Of a stretch of DNA of 64,000 bases, positions 56,923-64,000 are shown one piece after another. This stretch comes from Metabacillus sp. KUDC1714 (GTDB lineage Bacteria; Bacillota; Bacilli; Bacillales; Bacillaceae), in the NCBI RefSeq assembly GCF_014217835.1, contig NZ_CP055263.1, positions 3,723,501-3,787,500 on the forward strand, read 5' to 3'. The notes below the pieces were generated by a model, which was given only the letters and a program-made list of their open reading frames with translations, was not told where the DNA came from and made no database searches. Numbering within the stretch: position 1 is the stretch's first letter; the number at the start of each line of letters is the position of its first letter. The position numbers were made by a program, and so were the translations under genes.

Positions 56923-57615
56923 ATGGCAACAATCTTGGCAGTGTTTGCTCACCCTGATGATGAGACATTCATATGTGGTGGAACGTTGGCTAAATATGCT
57001 TATGATGGTCACCGAGTTGTACTTGTTTGTGCTACAAAAGGGGAAATGGGCAGGAGAATGGGAGTTCCGCCAATTGCAACGAGAGAGAGTATTCCAAAAC
57101 TACGAGAACAAGAGCTAATTAATGCATGCAAAGCATTACATATCGAGGAGTTACGTTTTTTAGGAATTCGTGATAAATTGCTAGAAATTCATCCATTTGA
57201 ATCACTTACACAGATAGTTTATGAGCAGATGAATGATGTCAAACCAGATGCTGTGATAACCTTTCATGAAACACTAGGTGGTCACCCTGACCATTGTACA
57301 ATCGGGCTTGCAACAAAATCAGCATTTGCAAGATATGCTAAAATAAATCGGGAAGCAGAACTATACTATGTTTGTTGGTCAAATGTAGCCCAAGATCCAA
57401 AAGTCTATGGTTTTTTACTGGAGCAAATAACAGAAATCAATGTCAAAAACGAACATTTACATAAGCTGCGTGCATACCGTGCTCATAAGACACAATCTGA
57501 AATGGATGCATGGGTGTGGGAGGATGATCAGAAAAGTGTAAGTCACTTTCAATCACATGAATATTTCATCAAAGCGCACGAGCCGTTTATCTTAAACAAG
57601 CAGTCATTGATTTAG
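56923..57615 (+). CDS. bshB2: bacillithiol biosynthesis deacetylase BshB2
   Basis: A 230-residue zinc-dependent LmbE-family deacetylase that removes the acetyl group from GlcNAc-malate during bacillithiol synthesis in the cytosol. Zinc motif AHPDDETF near the N-terminus and GGHPDHCTIG in the middle give the His-Asp-His set. The second of two adjacent ATGs (56923) has better spacing from AAGAAGGGG. It follows yojF by about 40 bases. Confidence 0.9.
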   Translation: MATILAVFAHPDDETFICGGTLAKYAYDGHRVVLVCATKGEMGRRMGVPPIATRESIPKLREQELINACKALHIEELRFLGIRDKLLEIHPFESLTQIVYEQMNDVKPDAVITFHETLGGHPDHCTIGLATKSAFARYAKINREAELYYVCWSNVAQDPKVYGFLLEQITEINVKNEHLHKLRAYRAHKTQSEMDAWVWEDDQKSVSHFQSHEYFIKAHEPFILNKQSLI

Positions 57616-57625
57616 TTAAATAAAA

Positions 57626-57670
57626 AAGTTGAAAAGGCAAGCGCTTAAAGTGCGCTTGCCTTTTCAACTT
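57626..57670. terminator. strong hairpin after bshB2
   Basis: A perfect 19-bp stem (57626-57644 with 57652-57670) over a 7-base loop, A-rich upstream and lacking a T-run beyond the stem. It probably terminates yojF-bshB2 and the small minus-strand gene. Confidence 0.75.
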
Positions 57671-57695
57671 CCAACAATGTGAATCAGAGTGTTTT

Positions 57696-57836
57696 TTAAG
57701 AATACTCAACACCTTTAGTAATAGATGGAACTTTATAAAACCATCTTACCCTATATATTGCTTTACGTAACAAAATTGTTACAGGTAATATCGCAAATGA
57801 TAAGCTAGGGAATAAGTGAAAAAGTATCATTCTCAA
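57696..57836 (-). CDS. 46-residue basic membrane-associated peptide
   Basis: A small gene in an otherwise empty 370-base gap. It starts with TTG behind GGAGGGAT (7-8 bases of spacing) and encodes MRMILFHLFPSLSFAILPVT, a single hydrophobic segment, then a basic part RKAIYRVRWFYKV. The strong ribosome binding site and coherent hydrophobic-then-basic layout support a real gene. No family recognised. It converges on the bshB2 hairpin. Confidence 0.55.
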   Translation of the reverse strand: MRMILFHLFPSLSFAILPVTILLRKAIYRVRWFYKVPSITKGVEYS

Positions 57837-58042
57837 AGTTTATCCCTCCACATTGCAGTTTTTTGGTGTAATACACCATTTTCAGGTGTTCCTCAACCCT
57901 TTAAAATTATGTATCACAACTCAAAACTTATAAACCTATAAGTTAACTTAGTGATCTATGTAAAAATAATTATTTTTATGATAATGTATAAAAGCAAGAT
58001 TCTGAAACTTTTAACTTAGCGTTTTTGAGAGGTTGAACTTAT

Positions 58043-59782
58043 ATGAGGTTAAGATTAGGTAAATATAATACATTGCGAAACCAAATTTTATTTGTCTTTT
58101 TAAGTGTGATGGTTATTGTCCTTTGTTTTGTAGGAATTATGACATATAACATTGTCTCTAGTTTGTTGAAAAATAATGGTGAAAAACAAATTCAACAAAC
58201 AGCAATCGAAGCAAACGGACGTATGGAGTCACTTTACCAGCAAATTGACATGCTGACAAAGCAAGTTGCAACAAATTCTTATGTTCAACAGCTGCTATTG
58301 TCTGAAAAACAAGGTCAATATGCAAATTTTATAGAGAGACAAGCATTGATGCAAGTAGGAAACACCTTTCAAGTGTATTCAGATGGAATAAATGCATTTG
58401 AGCTTTATTCAACAAATTATCGAAAGCTTATTCCATTAGACGAGGATGGATTGTTTCACCGTGTTGATAACAGATGGATTGAAGCAGCAGATCAGGCTGA
58501 AGGTAAGTTAGTATGGATTGGGAAGGATCCAAATGAACCTGAATTTTTCCTGGCAATCAGACGTGTTAGTTTAATGGACCGCTGGTTTACAAATGGAGGT
58601 TATTTATTAGTACAAATACACGCAAAATATTTCGAATTCACTGAGACTAGTAAGGATCATGGTGAATATATGATTCTAGTCGATCAAAATAATAAGGCGA
58701 TTACTTCGAATTATAAAGGTGAAATAGGGCCAATTATCTCTAAAAATGAAACAATGATTTCATTTAATGGAAACGATTACATGTTAGTTAAACAAAAATC
58801 TTCGATTACTGGTTGGACGTTACATATTTTAACACCTGTTAGTACCATAATGGAAGGAATCTCTGTTTTACGTGCAGCCATTATTTTATCAGGAGCATTT
58901 GGATTTTTGATTTTTGTAATATGCTCGGTGTTCCTGTCAACAATGATTACTAATCCGATCCTAAAATTGACGAAAACAATGAAAAAATCAGAGGGTGGAG
59001 AATTAACGTTAAATCCTGAAATCGCCTCAACGATTGAAATTAATGAATTAAATCAAACCTATAATCACTTAGTTGAACATACAAATCATTTAATTCAGGT
59101 TGTTTATGAAAAGGAAATCGTCAATAGTCAAGCCGAGTTAAAAGCATTGCAATCACAAATTAATCCACACTTTTTATTTAATACATTAGATGCATTATAT
59201 TGGTCACTTGATGAAAAGGGCGAAGACGAATTGGCTGACTCGGTAATTGCCATGTCAGAGCTTTTTCGCTACACAATTAGCAGTCATAATCAAGATGAAT
59301 GGGTTACATTAAAGCAAGAGCTAGAACATGTTGAAATGTATATGCAATTAATGGAAATGAGATTTGGAGAGCGCTTCACTTGGAGTGTTGATATTCCTTC
59401 AGACTATGAAAGTGTTAAAATTCCTAAACTAATCATTCAACCAATTGTTGAAAATGCTATTTTACATGGTGTTGGAAATAAACACGGAAAAGGCTTTGTC
59501 ACGGTAAGTGTAAAACCTTCACCATCTACGAGCAATTTGATCATATTAGTAAAGGATAACGGGCCAGGGATGGACCAGGTAACGATTGATAAGATTATGA
59601 CAAAAATAGAGGCTGGTAAAGTTACTTCCTTAAAAGGGAATGGGATGGCCATCGCAAACGTTAATAAGCGGTTACAACTATATTATAAAGAGTATGAGAT
59701 AAGTAGAATTGCTATTAACAGTATAGTTAACGAAGGAACTTGCTTTACATTTGAGGTGCCAATAAATGGGGGTATTTTCTAA
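58043..59782 (+). CDS. sensor histidine kinase, YesM type
   Basis: A 579-residue membrane kinase. Transmembrane helices at about 15-37 and 278-300 enclose an extracytoplasmic Cache-like sensor domain, followed by a HAMP-like region, the His_kinase box QINPHFLFNTLDALYW (His376) and an ATPase domain (PIVENAILHG, VKDNGPGMD). It phosphorylates the response regulator encoded next, with which it overlaps by one base. The downstream sugar ABC genes suggest an oligosaccharide signal, as in the XynD-XynC system of Geobacillus. Confidence 0.88.
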   Translation: MRLRLGKYNTLRNQILFVFLSVMVIVLCFVGIMTYNIVSSLLKNNGEKQIQQTAIEANGRMESLYQQIDMLTKQVATNSYVQQLLLSEKQGQYANFIERQALMQVGNTFQVYSDGINAFELYSTNYRKLIPLDEDGLFHRVDNRWIEAADQAEGKLVWIGKDPNEPEFFLAIRRVSLMDRWFTNGGYLLVQIHAKYFEFTETSKDHGEYMILVDQNNKAITSNYKGEIGPIISKNETMISFNGNDYMLVKQKSSITGWTLHILTPVSTIMEGISVLRAAIILSGAFGFLIFVICSVFLSTMITNPILKLTKTMKKSEGGELTLNPEIASTIEINELNQTYNHLVEHTNHLIQVVYEKEIVNSQAELKALQSQINPHFLFNTLDALYWSLDEKGEDELADSVIAMSELFRYTISSHNQDEWVTLKQELEHVEMYMQLMEMRFGERFTWSVDIPSDYESVKIPKLIIQPIVENAILHGVGNKHGKGFVTVSVKPSPSTSNLIILVKDNGPGMDQVTIDKIMTKIEAGKVTSLKGNGMAIANVNKRLQLYYKEYEISRIAINSIVNEGTCFTFEVPINGGIF

Positions 59783-60573
59783 TGCATAAAAAGACGATTT
59801 TAATTGTTGATGATGAGCCAAAAACAAGACAAGGGTTGAAAAAGACACTTGAAGGTTGGGCAGATGGGAAATATGAAATTATAAGTTCTGATGGTGCTAG
59901 TGCAGCGATAGAAATCCTAAAAGAAAGGAAGATTCATATATTAATAACCGATATTTCTATGCCAGAAATAAGTGGGATTGACATGTTGAAAATCTTAAAA
60001 ACACAACAACAAAATCCAGTTGTCATTATTATTTCTGCCTATTCGGAATTTAGCTATGCCCAAGAAGCGATCCAATTAGGAGTACTGAATTATCTGCTCA
60101 AGCCGTTGAATAAACGTAAATTAATAGAAGCTGTCGAGCAAGCCGTAGAGGTTCAGGAAAAGAGAGAAAGAGAAGGTAAGATTCATAAAATCGTTGATGA
60201 GCGACTAGTAGATGTGAAGGAAGGCGAACGAAGAGAAGACACACCTATCAAAAGAGCGATGAATTATGTTGATGACTCCTTACATGAACAGCTCTCGTTA
60301 AAAGAAGTTGCGAGTTTAGTGCATTTAAATCCAAGTTATTTTAGTGTGTTATTTAAAGAGCAGGCTAATATGACATTTAGTGAATATGTGACTAGAAGCA
60401 GGCTTCAAAAGGCAAAGAATTTATTAATCGTTTCGAACCTATCTGTTGCTGATATTGCTGAAGAAGTAGGCTATAGTACCTCAAAATATTTTATCAAGCT
60501 TTTTAAAGAGTACGAGGGGCAAACGCCAAGTCAATATCGAAAAACAGCAATCATTAGTGAAACAGAAAACTAA
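59782..60573 (+). CDS. AraC-type response regulator, YesN type
   Basis: A 263-residue regulator. The receiver domain (residues 1-125) has the acidic pair at 10-11, phosphorylation site Asp57 in ILITDISMPE, and Lys in LLKPLNKRK. The last 100 residues are an AraC DNA-binding domain with two helix-turn-helix units (LKEVASLVHLNPSYFSVLFK and VADIAEEVGYSTSKYFIKLF). It probably activates the ABC transporter promoter just downstream. Confidence 0.9.
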   Translation: MHKKTILIVDDEPKTRQGLKKTLEGWADGKYEIISSDGASAAIEILKERKIHILITDISMPEISGIDMLKILKTQQQNPVVIIISAYSEFSYAQEAIQLGVLNYLLKPLNKRKLIEAVEQAVEVQEKREREGKIHKIVDERLVDVKEGERREDTPIKRAMNYVDDSLHEQLSLKEVASLVHLNPSYFSVLFKEQANMTFSEYVTRSRLQKAKNLLIVSNLSVADIAEEVGYSTSKYFIKLFKEYEGQTPSQYRKTAIISETEN

Positions 60574-60628
60574 AAAAAGTAGTACTTTCCCCAAACATTG
60601 TTACCTTATCTCTAAATTTATCCGATGC

Positions 60629-60634
60629 TATAAT
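60629..60634 (+). promoter_or_regulatory. -10 box of the sugar ABC operon
   Basis: TATAAT in an extended context (TGCTATAAT), 47 bases before the binding-protein start. No good -35 box is visible, which fits activation by the response regulator. Confidence 0.5.
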
Positions 60635-60680
60635 GAGCTTGTAAACGTACAACGAATCAAATCAAAGGGGGATTTTATAC

Positions 60681-61997
60681 ATGAGAAAGAAAGCGATTTC
60701 AATGTTGTTTGTACTTACAATGATGCTAGGGCTAATATTGTCTGGTTGTTCGAGTTCAAGTGAAACAAGTAATGAAGGTGGATCAGGCTCAGGTGATAAA
60801 GTAACTGTAAAGTTAATGCACTTATGGCCTGCTGGGAGTTCTAAGCAGCATAATATAATTGTCAACGATATTGCTGCAGAGTATGAGAAGGCTAATCCTG
60901 GTGTGAAAATTGAACAAGAAATTTTAAGTAATGAGCAATACAAAGAAAAGTTGAAAATATTATCTGCTTCAAATGAACTGCCTGATGTTGGAATGACTTG
61001 GGCTGCTGGTTTCTTAGAACCTTATGTAAAGGGGAATAAATTTGCTCCACTGGATGACATACTAGAAGGTGAGCTTGGGGAATCATTTATTTCAGGTACA
61101 ACAGAAGCATATGCTTTAGACGGAAAAACATATGGTTTACCACTAGAGTTGAATATTGCACCAGTCTACTATAATAAGAAGATTTTTGAAAAATACAATC
61201 TAGAAGTTCCAGAGACATATGAAGAATTCAAAAATATTGTGAAAACACTAGCTGATAATGGAGTAACACCAATTACGTTAGGAAATAAAGATCGTTGGAC
61301 AGGTTCATTGTGGTATATGTATTTAGCAGATCGCCTTGGTGGTCCTGAAACGCTAACAAATGCGATTAACCGTACAGGTACGTTTGAAGATCCAGCGTTA
61401 ATTCAAGCTGCTGAAGAGATTCAAAGTTTAGTAGGTATGAATGCTTTTGTAAAGGGTTTCAATGGCTTATCGAATGATGAAGCGAAAGGACCGTTTATGA
61501 ATGAGCAAGCTGCGATGTATTTAATGGGATCATGGGAATTGCCAAACTATACAACTAACGAAGATGTCCCTCAAGAATTCAGAGACTCAATCGGTTTCTT
61601 TAAATTTCCAACTGTTGAAGGTGGAAAAGGCGATATCAACAGCTTTGTTGGCGGGCCTGGTGTTGGTTTATTCGTATCAGAGAAATCTGAAGTAAAAGAA
61701 GAAGCAAAAAAATTCGTTGAATTCTTTGTACAAAAATGGGGAGAGAGATCTGTAACTGATGCTGGTGTGATTCCTGCTACTAAGGTTGATACTTCAAAGG
61801 TTGATTTACCACAAATGTATATTGATGTATTAGATGAACTGAATAACGCTAGCAATATTACGTTGTATGCAGATGTACAAATGAGTGCATCAGTTGCACA
61901 GGAGCATTTAAATATGATCCAAGCATTGTTTGGCGAACAAGCAACACCAGAGGAATTTGCGAAGAAGCATGAGGAAGCTCTTGCTAGTGAAGAGTAA
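60681..61997 (+). CDS. sugar ABC transporter substrate-binding lipoprotein, probably xylo-oligosaccharide
   Basis: A 438-residue family 1 binding protein with a lipobox LSGC (Cys23) after a hydrophobic signal peptide, a Ser/Gly-rich linker, then VKLMHLWPAGSSKQ. It sits outside the membrane and feeds the two permeases downstream. The context (YesM/YesN system upstream, GH52 start downstream) suggests xylo-oligosaccharides, as for XynE of Geobacillus. The ATG follows AAAGGGGG. Confidence 0.87.
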   Translation: MRKKAISMLFVLTMMLGLILSGCSSSSETSNEGGSGSGDKVTVKLMHLWPAGSSKQHNIIVNDIAAEYEKANPGVKIEQEILSNEQYKEKLKILSASNELPDVGMTWAAGFLEPYVKGNKFAPLDDILEGELGESFISGTTEAYALDGKTYGLPLELNIAPVYYNKKIFEKYNLEVPETYEEFKNIVKTLADNGVTPITLGNKDRWTGSLWYMYLADRLGGPETLTNAINRTGTFEDPALIQAAEEIQSLVGMNAFVKGFNGLSNDEAKGPFMNEQAAMYLMGSWELPNYTTNEDVPQEFRDSIGFFKFPTVEGGKGDINSFVGGPGVGLFVSEKSEVKEEAKKFVEFFVQKWGERSVTDAGVIPATKVDTSKVDLPQMYIDVLDELNNASNITLYADVQMSASVAQEHLNMIQALFGEQATPEEFAKKHEEALASEE

Positions 61998-62030
61998 CAT
62001 ACAAGACGTTCATGTAAGGTTGTAATGTGG

Positions 62031-62067
62031 AAAAGGACATATCGATCATTTCGGGATATGTCCTTTT
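62031..62067 (+). promoter_or_regulatory. intercistronic hairpin after the binding-protein gene
   Basis: AAAAGGACATATC (62031-62043) pairs over 13 bp with GATATGTCCTTTT (62055-62067), loop of 11 bases. It parallels the hairpins in the mel and mdx operons. Confidence 0.6.
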
Positions 62068-62124
62068 CTGTATCAAAAAGGTCATTATCGACCTTTAGTT
62101 TTTCATAGGAAAGGGGAGATCATA

Positions 62125-63003
62125 ATGGATAAAGTAATGTCCAATAAATTAGTGATTACATTATATGTTTTGCCTGCACTTCTATTAATCTTAGTTTTAA
62201 TCTATGTACCGATTATTTTAACTGGCTACTATGGACTAATGAAGTGGGATGGAATTGGAGAGATGTCATTTATCGGGTTAGAAAATTATACAAAGCTGTT
62301 AAAAGATGCTGAGTTTTGGAAAAGTGCCTTTCATTCGTTTTTACTAGCCATTTTTTCCGCGATTAGTTTAATCGGTTATCTTATAATTTCATTAATTCTA
62401 GCAGGCAAAATAAAGGGGGCAAACTTTTTAAGGAAGATTTATTTAGTTCCGATGCTGTTATCTTCGGTAGCGATTGCACAGCTTTGGCTAAAAGTCTACC
62501 ATCCAACGAACGGATTAGTTAATAGTTTGCTAATTTCCTTCGGGATAGACAATCCACCAGCATGGTTAGCAGAACCAAACCTAGTTTTATCTGCACTATT
62601 CGTTCCAATTATTTGGCAATATGCTGGCTTTTATATTTTAATCTATTATGCCGCTTTAAAGAACATCCCTGAATCATTAATTGAAGCTGCGAAAATTGAC
62701 GGGGCTAATGCGTTTCAAATTGCGTACAAAATTAAAGTTCCATTAATTGCAGGTGTTATTAAAGTAACGATTGTCTTAGCAATTGTTGGTTCATTAAAAT
62801 ATTTTGATTTAATTTACGTTATGACAGGCGGAGGACCAAATGGTTCTAGTGAGGTTATGGCATCTTATATGTATCAAAAAGCGTTTGGAACATATGACTT
62901 TGGTTACGGAAGTGCAGTAGGCTTCTTCCTATTATTGATTTGCCTAGTTGTGACATGGTTGATTCGTAAATTAACAGCAACTGATGAAGAAATTCAGTAT
63001 TAA
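62125..63003 (+). CDS. sugar ABC transporter permease (MalF type)
   Basis: A 292-residue six-helix permease with EAA loop LIEAAKIDGANAFQIAYKIK. It partners the permease that follows after 16 bases. Probable xylo-oligosaccharide transporter subunit by context. The ATG follows AAAGGGGAG. Confidence 0.87.
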   Translation: MDKVMSNKLVITLYVLPALLLILVLIYVPIILTGYYGLMKWDGIGEMSFIGLENYTKLLKDAEFWKSAFHSFLLAIFSAISLIGYLIISLILAGKIKGANFLRKIYLVPMLLSSVAIAQLWLKVYHPTNGLVNSLLISFGIDNPPAWLAEPNLVLSALFVPIIWQYAGFYILIYYAALKNIPESLIEAAKIDGANAFQIAYKIKVPLIAGVIKVTIVLAIVGSLKYFDLIYVMTGGGPNGSSEVMASYMYQKAFGTYDFGYGSAVGFFLLLICLVVTWLIRKLTATDEEIQY

Positions 63004-63019
63004 GAAAGGAGTAATGAAG

Positions 63020-63919
63020 ATGAGCATGGTACAACAACAAAAACAACCAAACGTATCTACTCCATTAATAACTCAAAGACCTGCTAATGGAATCGTAAAT
63101 CGCCTTGGGTATGGACTGCTATATTTAACATTAGGCATCATTGCAATCTTTCAAGTTTATCCACTGGTTTGGTTGTTCTTTTTCTCATTAAAGGATAATC
63201 AAGAAGTGTTCAACAATTCACCGTTTGCATTACCAACAAGTCCGAAGTGGGAAAATTATACGAAGGTTTGGACAGAAGGAAATATTAGTCTTTACTTTTT
63301 TAACAGTGTTTGGATCACAACTGTATCAGTGTTATTAACTGTACTTTTGGCAAGCTTTGTTACGTTTGCCATCACAAGAATGAAGTGGAAATTTAGTAAA
63401 CTAGTCCTTGGCTTATTTATGGTAGGACTGATGATTCCTGTTCACTCAACGCTGATTCCACTATTTAGCTTCTTTTTAAAGGTTAATTTAATTGATCACC
63501 CATTATCTGTCGTTTTATCGTATACAGCATTCAACCTTCCAATTACGATCATGATTTTAATGGGGTTTTATTATACGCTACCTCGTGAGGTAGAAGAAGC
63601 AGCAATCATAGATGGATGTTCGATACACCGGATTTTCTTTCAAATCACACTACCAATGACAGCACCAGTTTTATCAACTACTGTCATCATCAATATGATT
63701 TATAACTGGAATGAATTTGTATTTATTAACACATTTATTAGTTCTGATAAGTATAAAACATTAACAGTTGGAATTCAGAACTTTATTGGGCAGTACATGA
63801 CAGAGTGGGGTGCAATTGGTGCAACACTTATGATTAGTATTATCCCAATATTAATTGCCTTTTTCTTCTTTAGTAATCGAATTGTAGAAGGAATTGCGGC
63901 AGGCTCTGTCAAAGGATAA
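63020..63919 (+). CDS. sugar ABC transporter permease (MalG type)
   Basis: A 299-residue six-helix permease with EAA loop EVEEAAIIDGCSIHRIFFQI. The ATG at 63020 is chosen since AAAGGAG lies 8 bases upstream; the frame is open from 62984, overlapping the previous gene. It is followed after 37 bases by the glycoside hydrolase start. Confidence 0.87.
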   Translation: MSMVQQQKQPNVSTPLITQRPANGIVNRLGYGLLYLTLGIIAIFQVYPLVWLFFFSLKDNQEVFNNSPFALPTSPKWENYTKVWTEGNISLYFFNSVWITTVSVLLTVLLASFVTFAITRMKWKFSKLVLGLFMVGLMIPVHSTLIPLFSFFLKVNLIDHPLSVVLSYTAFNLPITIMILMGFYYTLPREVEEAAIIDGCSIHRIFFQITLPMTAPVLSTTVIINMIYNWNEFVFINTFISSDKYKTLTVGIQNFIGQYMTEWGAIGATLMISIIPILIAFFFFSNRIVEGIAAGSVKG

Positions 63920-63956
63920 TAAGTAACATACTAATATGGTAGAAGGAAGGGATTCG

Positions 63957-64000
63957 ATGGTTAAAAATCAATACTTTAATGCACATCACTCTCCAATTGG
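63957..64000 (+). CDS. GH52 beta-xylosidase, first 14 codons
   Basis: Only the start is in the window. ATG 63957 lies behind GAAGGAAGG and encodes MVKNQYFNAHHSPIG, which closely resembles the beginning of GH52 beta-xylosidases (FFNAHHSPVGAF in Geobacillus). If right, the operon takes up and cleaves xylo-oligosaccharides. The call rests on about 12 residues. Confidence 0.65.
   Translation, partial: MVKNQYFNAHHSPI

Noticed and set aside
60557..60763. 68-codon frame bridging the response regulator and binding-protein genes
   Set aside because: It overlaps the promoter and signal peptide coding region and lacks a ribosome binding site.

Overview
The window looks like a chromosomal segment of an AT-rich, endospore-forming member of the Bacillaceae (Bacillus in the broad sense). 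The evidence is a gerA-type germinant receptor operon, bacillithiol genes (yojF-bshB2), a yndM homologue, a tyrosyl-tRNA synthetase behind a T-box, DUF3231 proteins, abundant GGAGG-type ribosome binding sites, many TTG/GTG starts, and mel and mdx sugar operons whose proteins closely resemble the B. subtilis versions. No rRNA, tRNA, CRISPR array or prophage was seen.

Layout. 1-4140: partial LysR regulator, two SAM methyltransferases, a HAD phosphatase, a SAP-domain protein and a small membrane protein. 4258-8939: iron alcohol dehydrogenase, CapA-like protein, PRC-barrel protein and a LiaG-like DUF4097 protein. 9162-11194: a TetR regulator with two near-identical operators that also covers a polytopic membrane protein and an ABA4-like protein. 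11304-13193: a complete group II intron inserted directly behind the terminator of that operon. 13379-15582: 6-phospho-beta-glucosidase and its GntR regulator. 15742-17853: MarR gene, tyrosine T-box and tyrZ. 18034-25869: small proteins, a DUF2383 protein, a UbiB-family kinase, a SET-domain protein, and a cluster in which two DUF3231 genes flank a GMC oxidoreductase and its apparent small partner subunit.

25928-26180 holds an unannotatable-looking gap that reads as a type I toxin-antitoxin module: a 27-residue holin-like toxin on the minus strand and a convergent antisense RNA. 26514-31354: PadR regulator, heterodimeric ABC exporter and an IsdG-like monooxygenase.

The right half is devoted mainly to carbohydrate and amino acid uptake. 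31749-38279 is a melibiose/raffinose-type operon (melR, melE, melD, melC, a DUF624 gene, melA), followed by an MFS transporter. 40227-43590 is an L-serine deamination module with a YheO-type regulator and a lone PTS-EIIC-like transporter. 43818-50940 is a rearranged maltodextrin locus (mdxR, divergent nplT, mdxEFG) with four copies of a 14-bp LacI-family operator. 51019-55899 carries yndM, a small membrane protein and the germination operon in the order A-C-B. 56091-57615 carries a VOC protein and yojF-bshB2. 58043 to the window end is a YesM/YesN-type two-component system, a sugar ABC transporter and the first 15 codons of what looks like a GH52 beta-xylosidase, so the locus probably handles xylo-oligosaccharides.

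Recurring themes are intercistronic hairpins between each sugar-binding-protein gene and its first permease gene (three cases) and a dispersed GGGGACAGTCCC stem-loop used as a terminator (two copies). Family assignments were made by eye from motifs; no database search was run.
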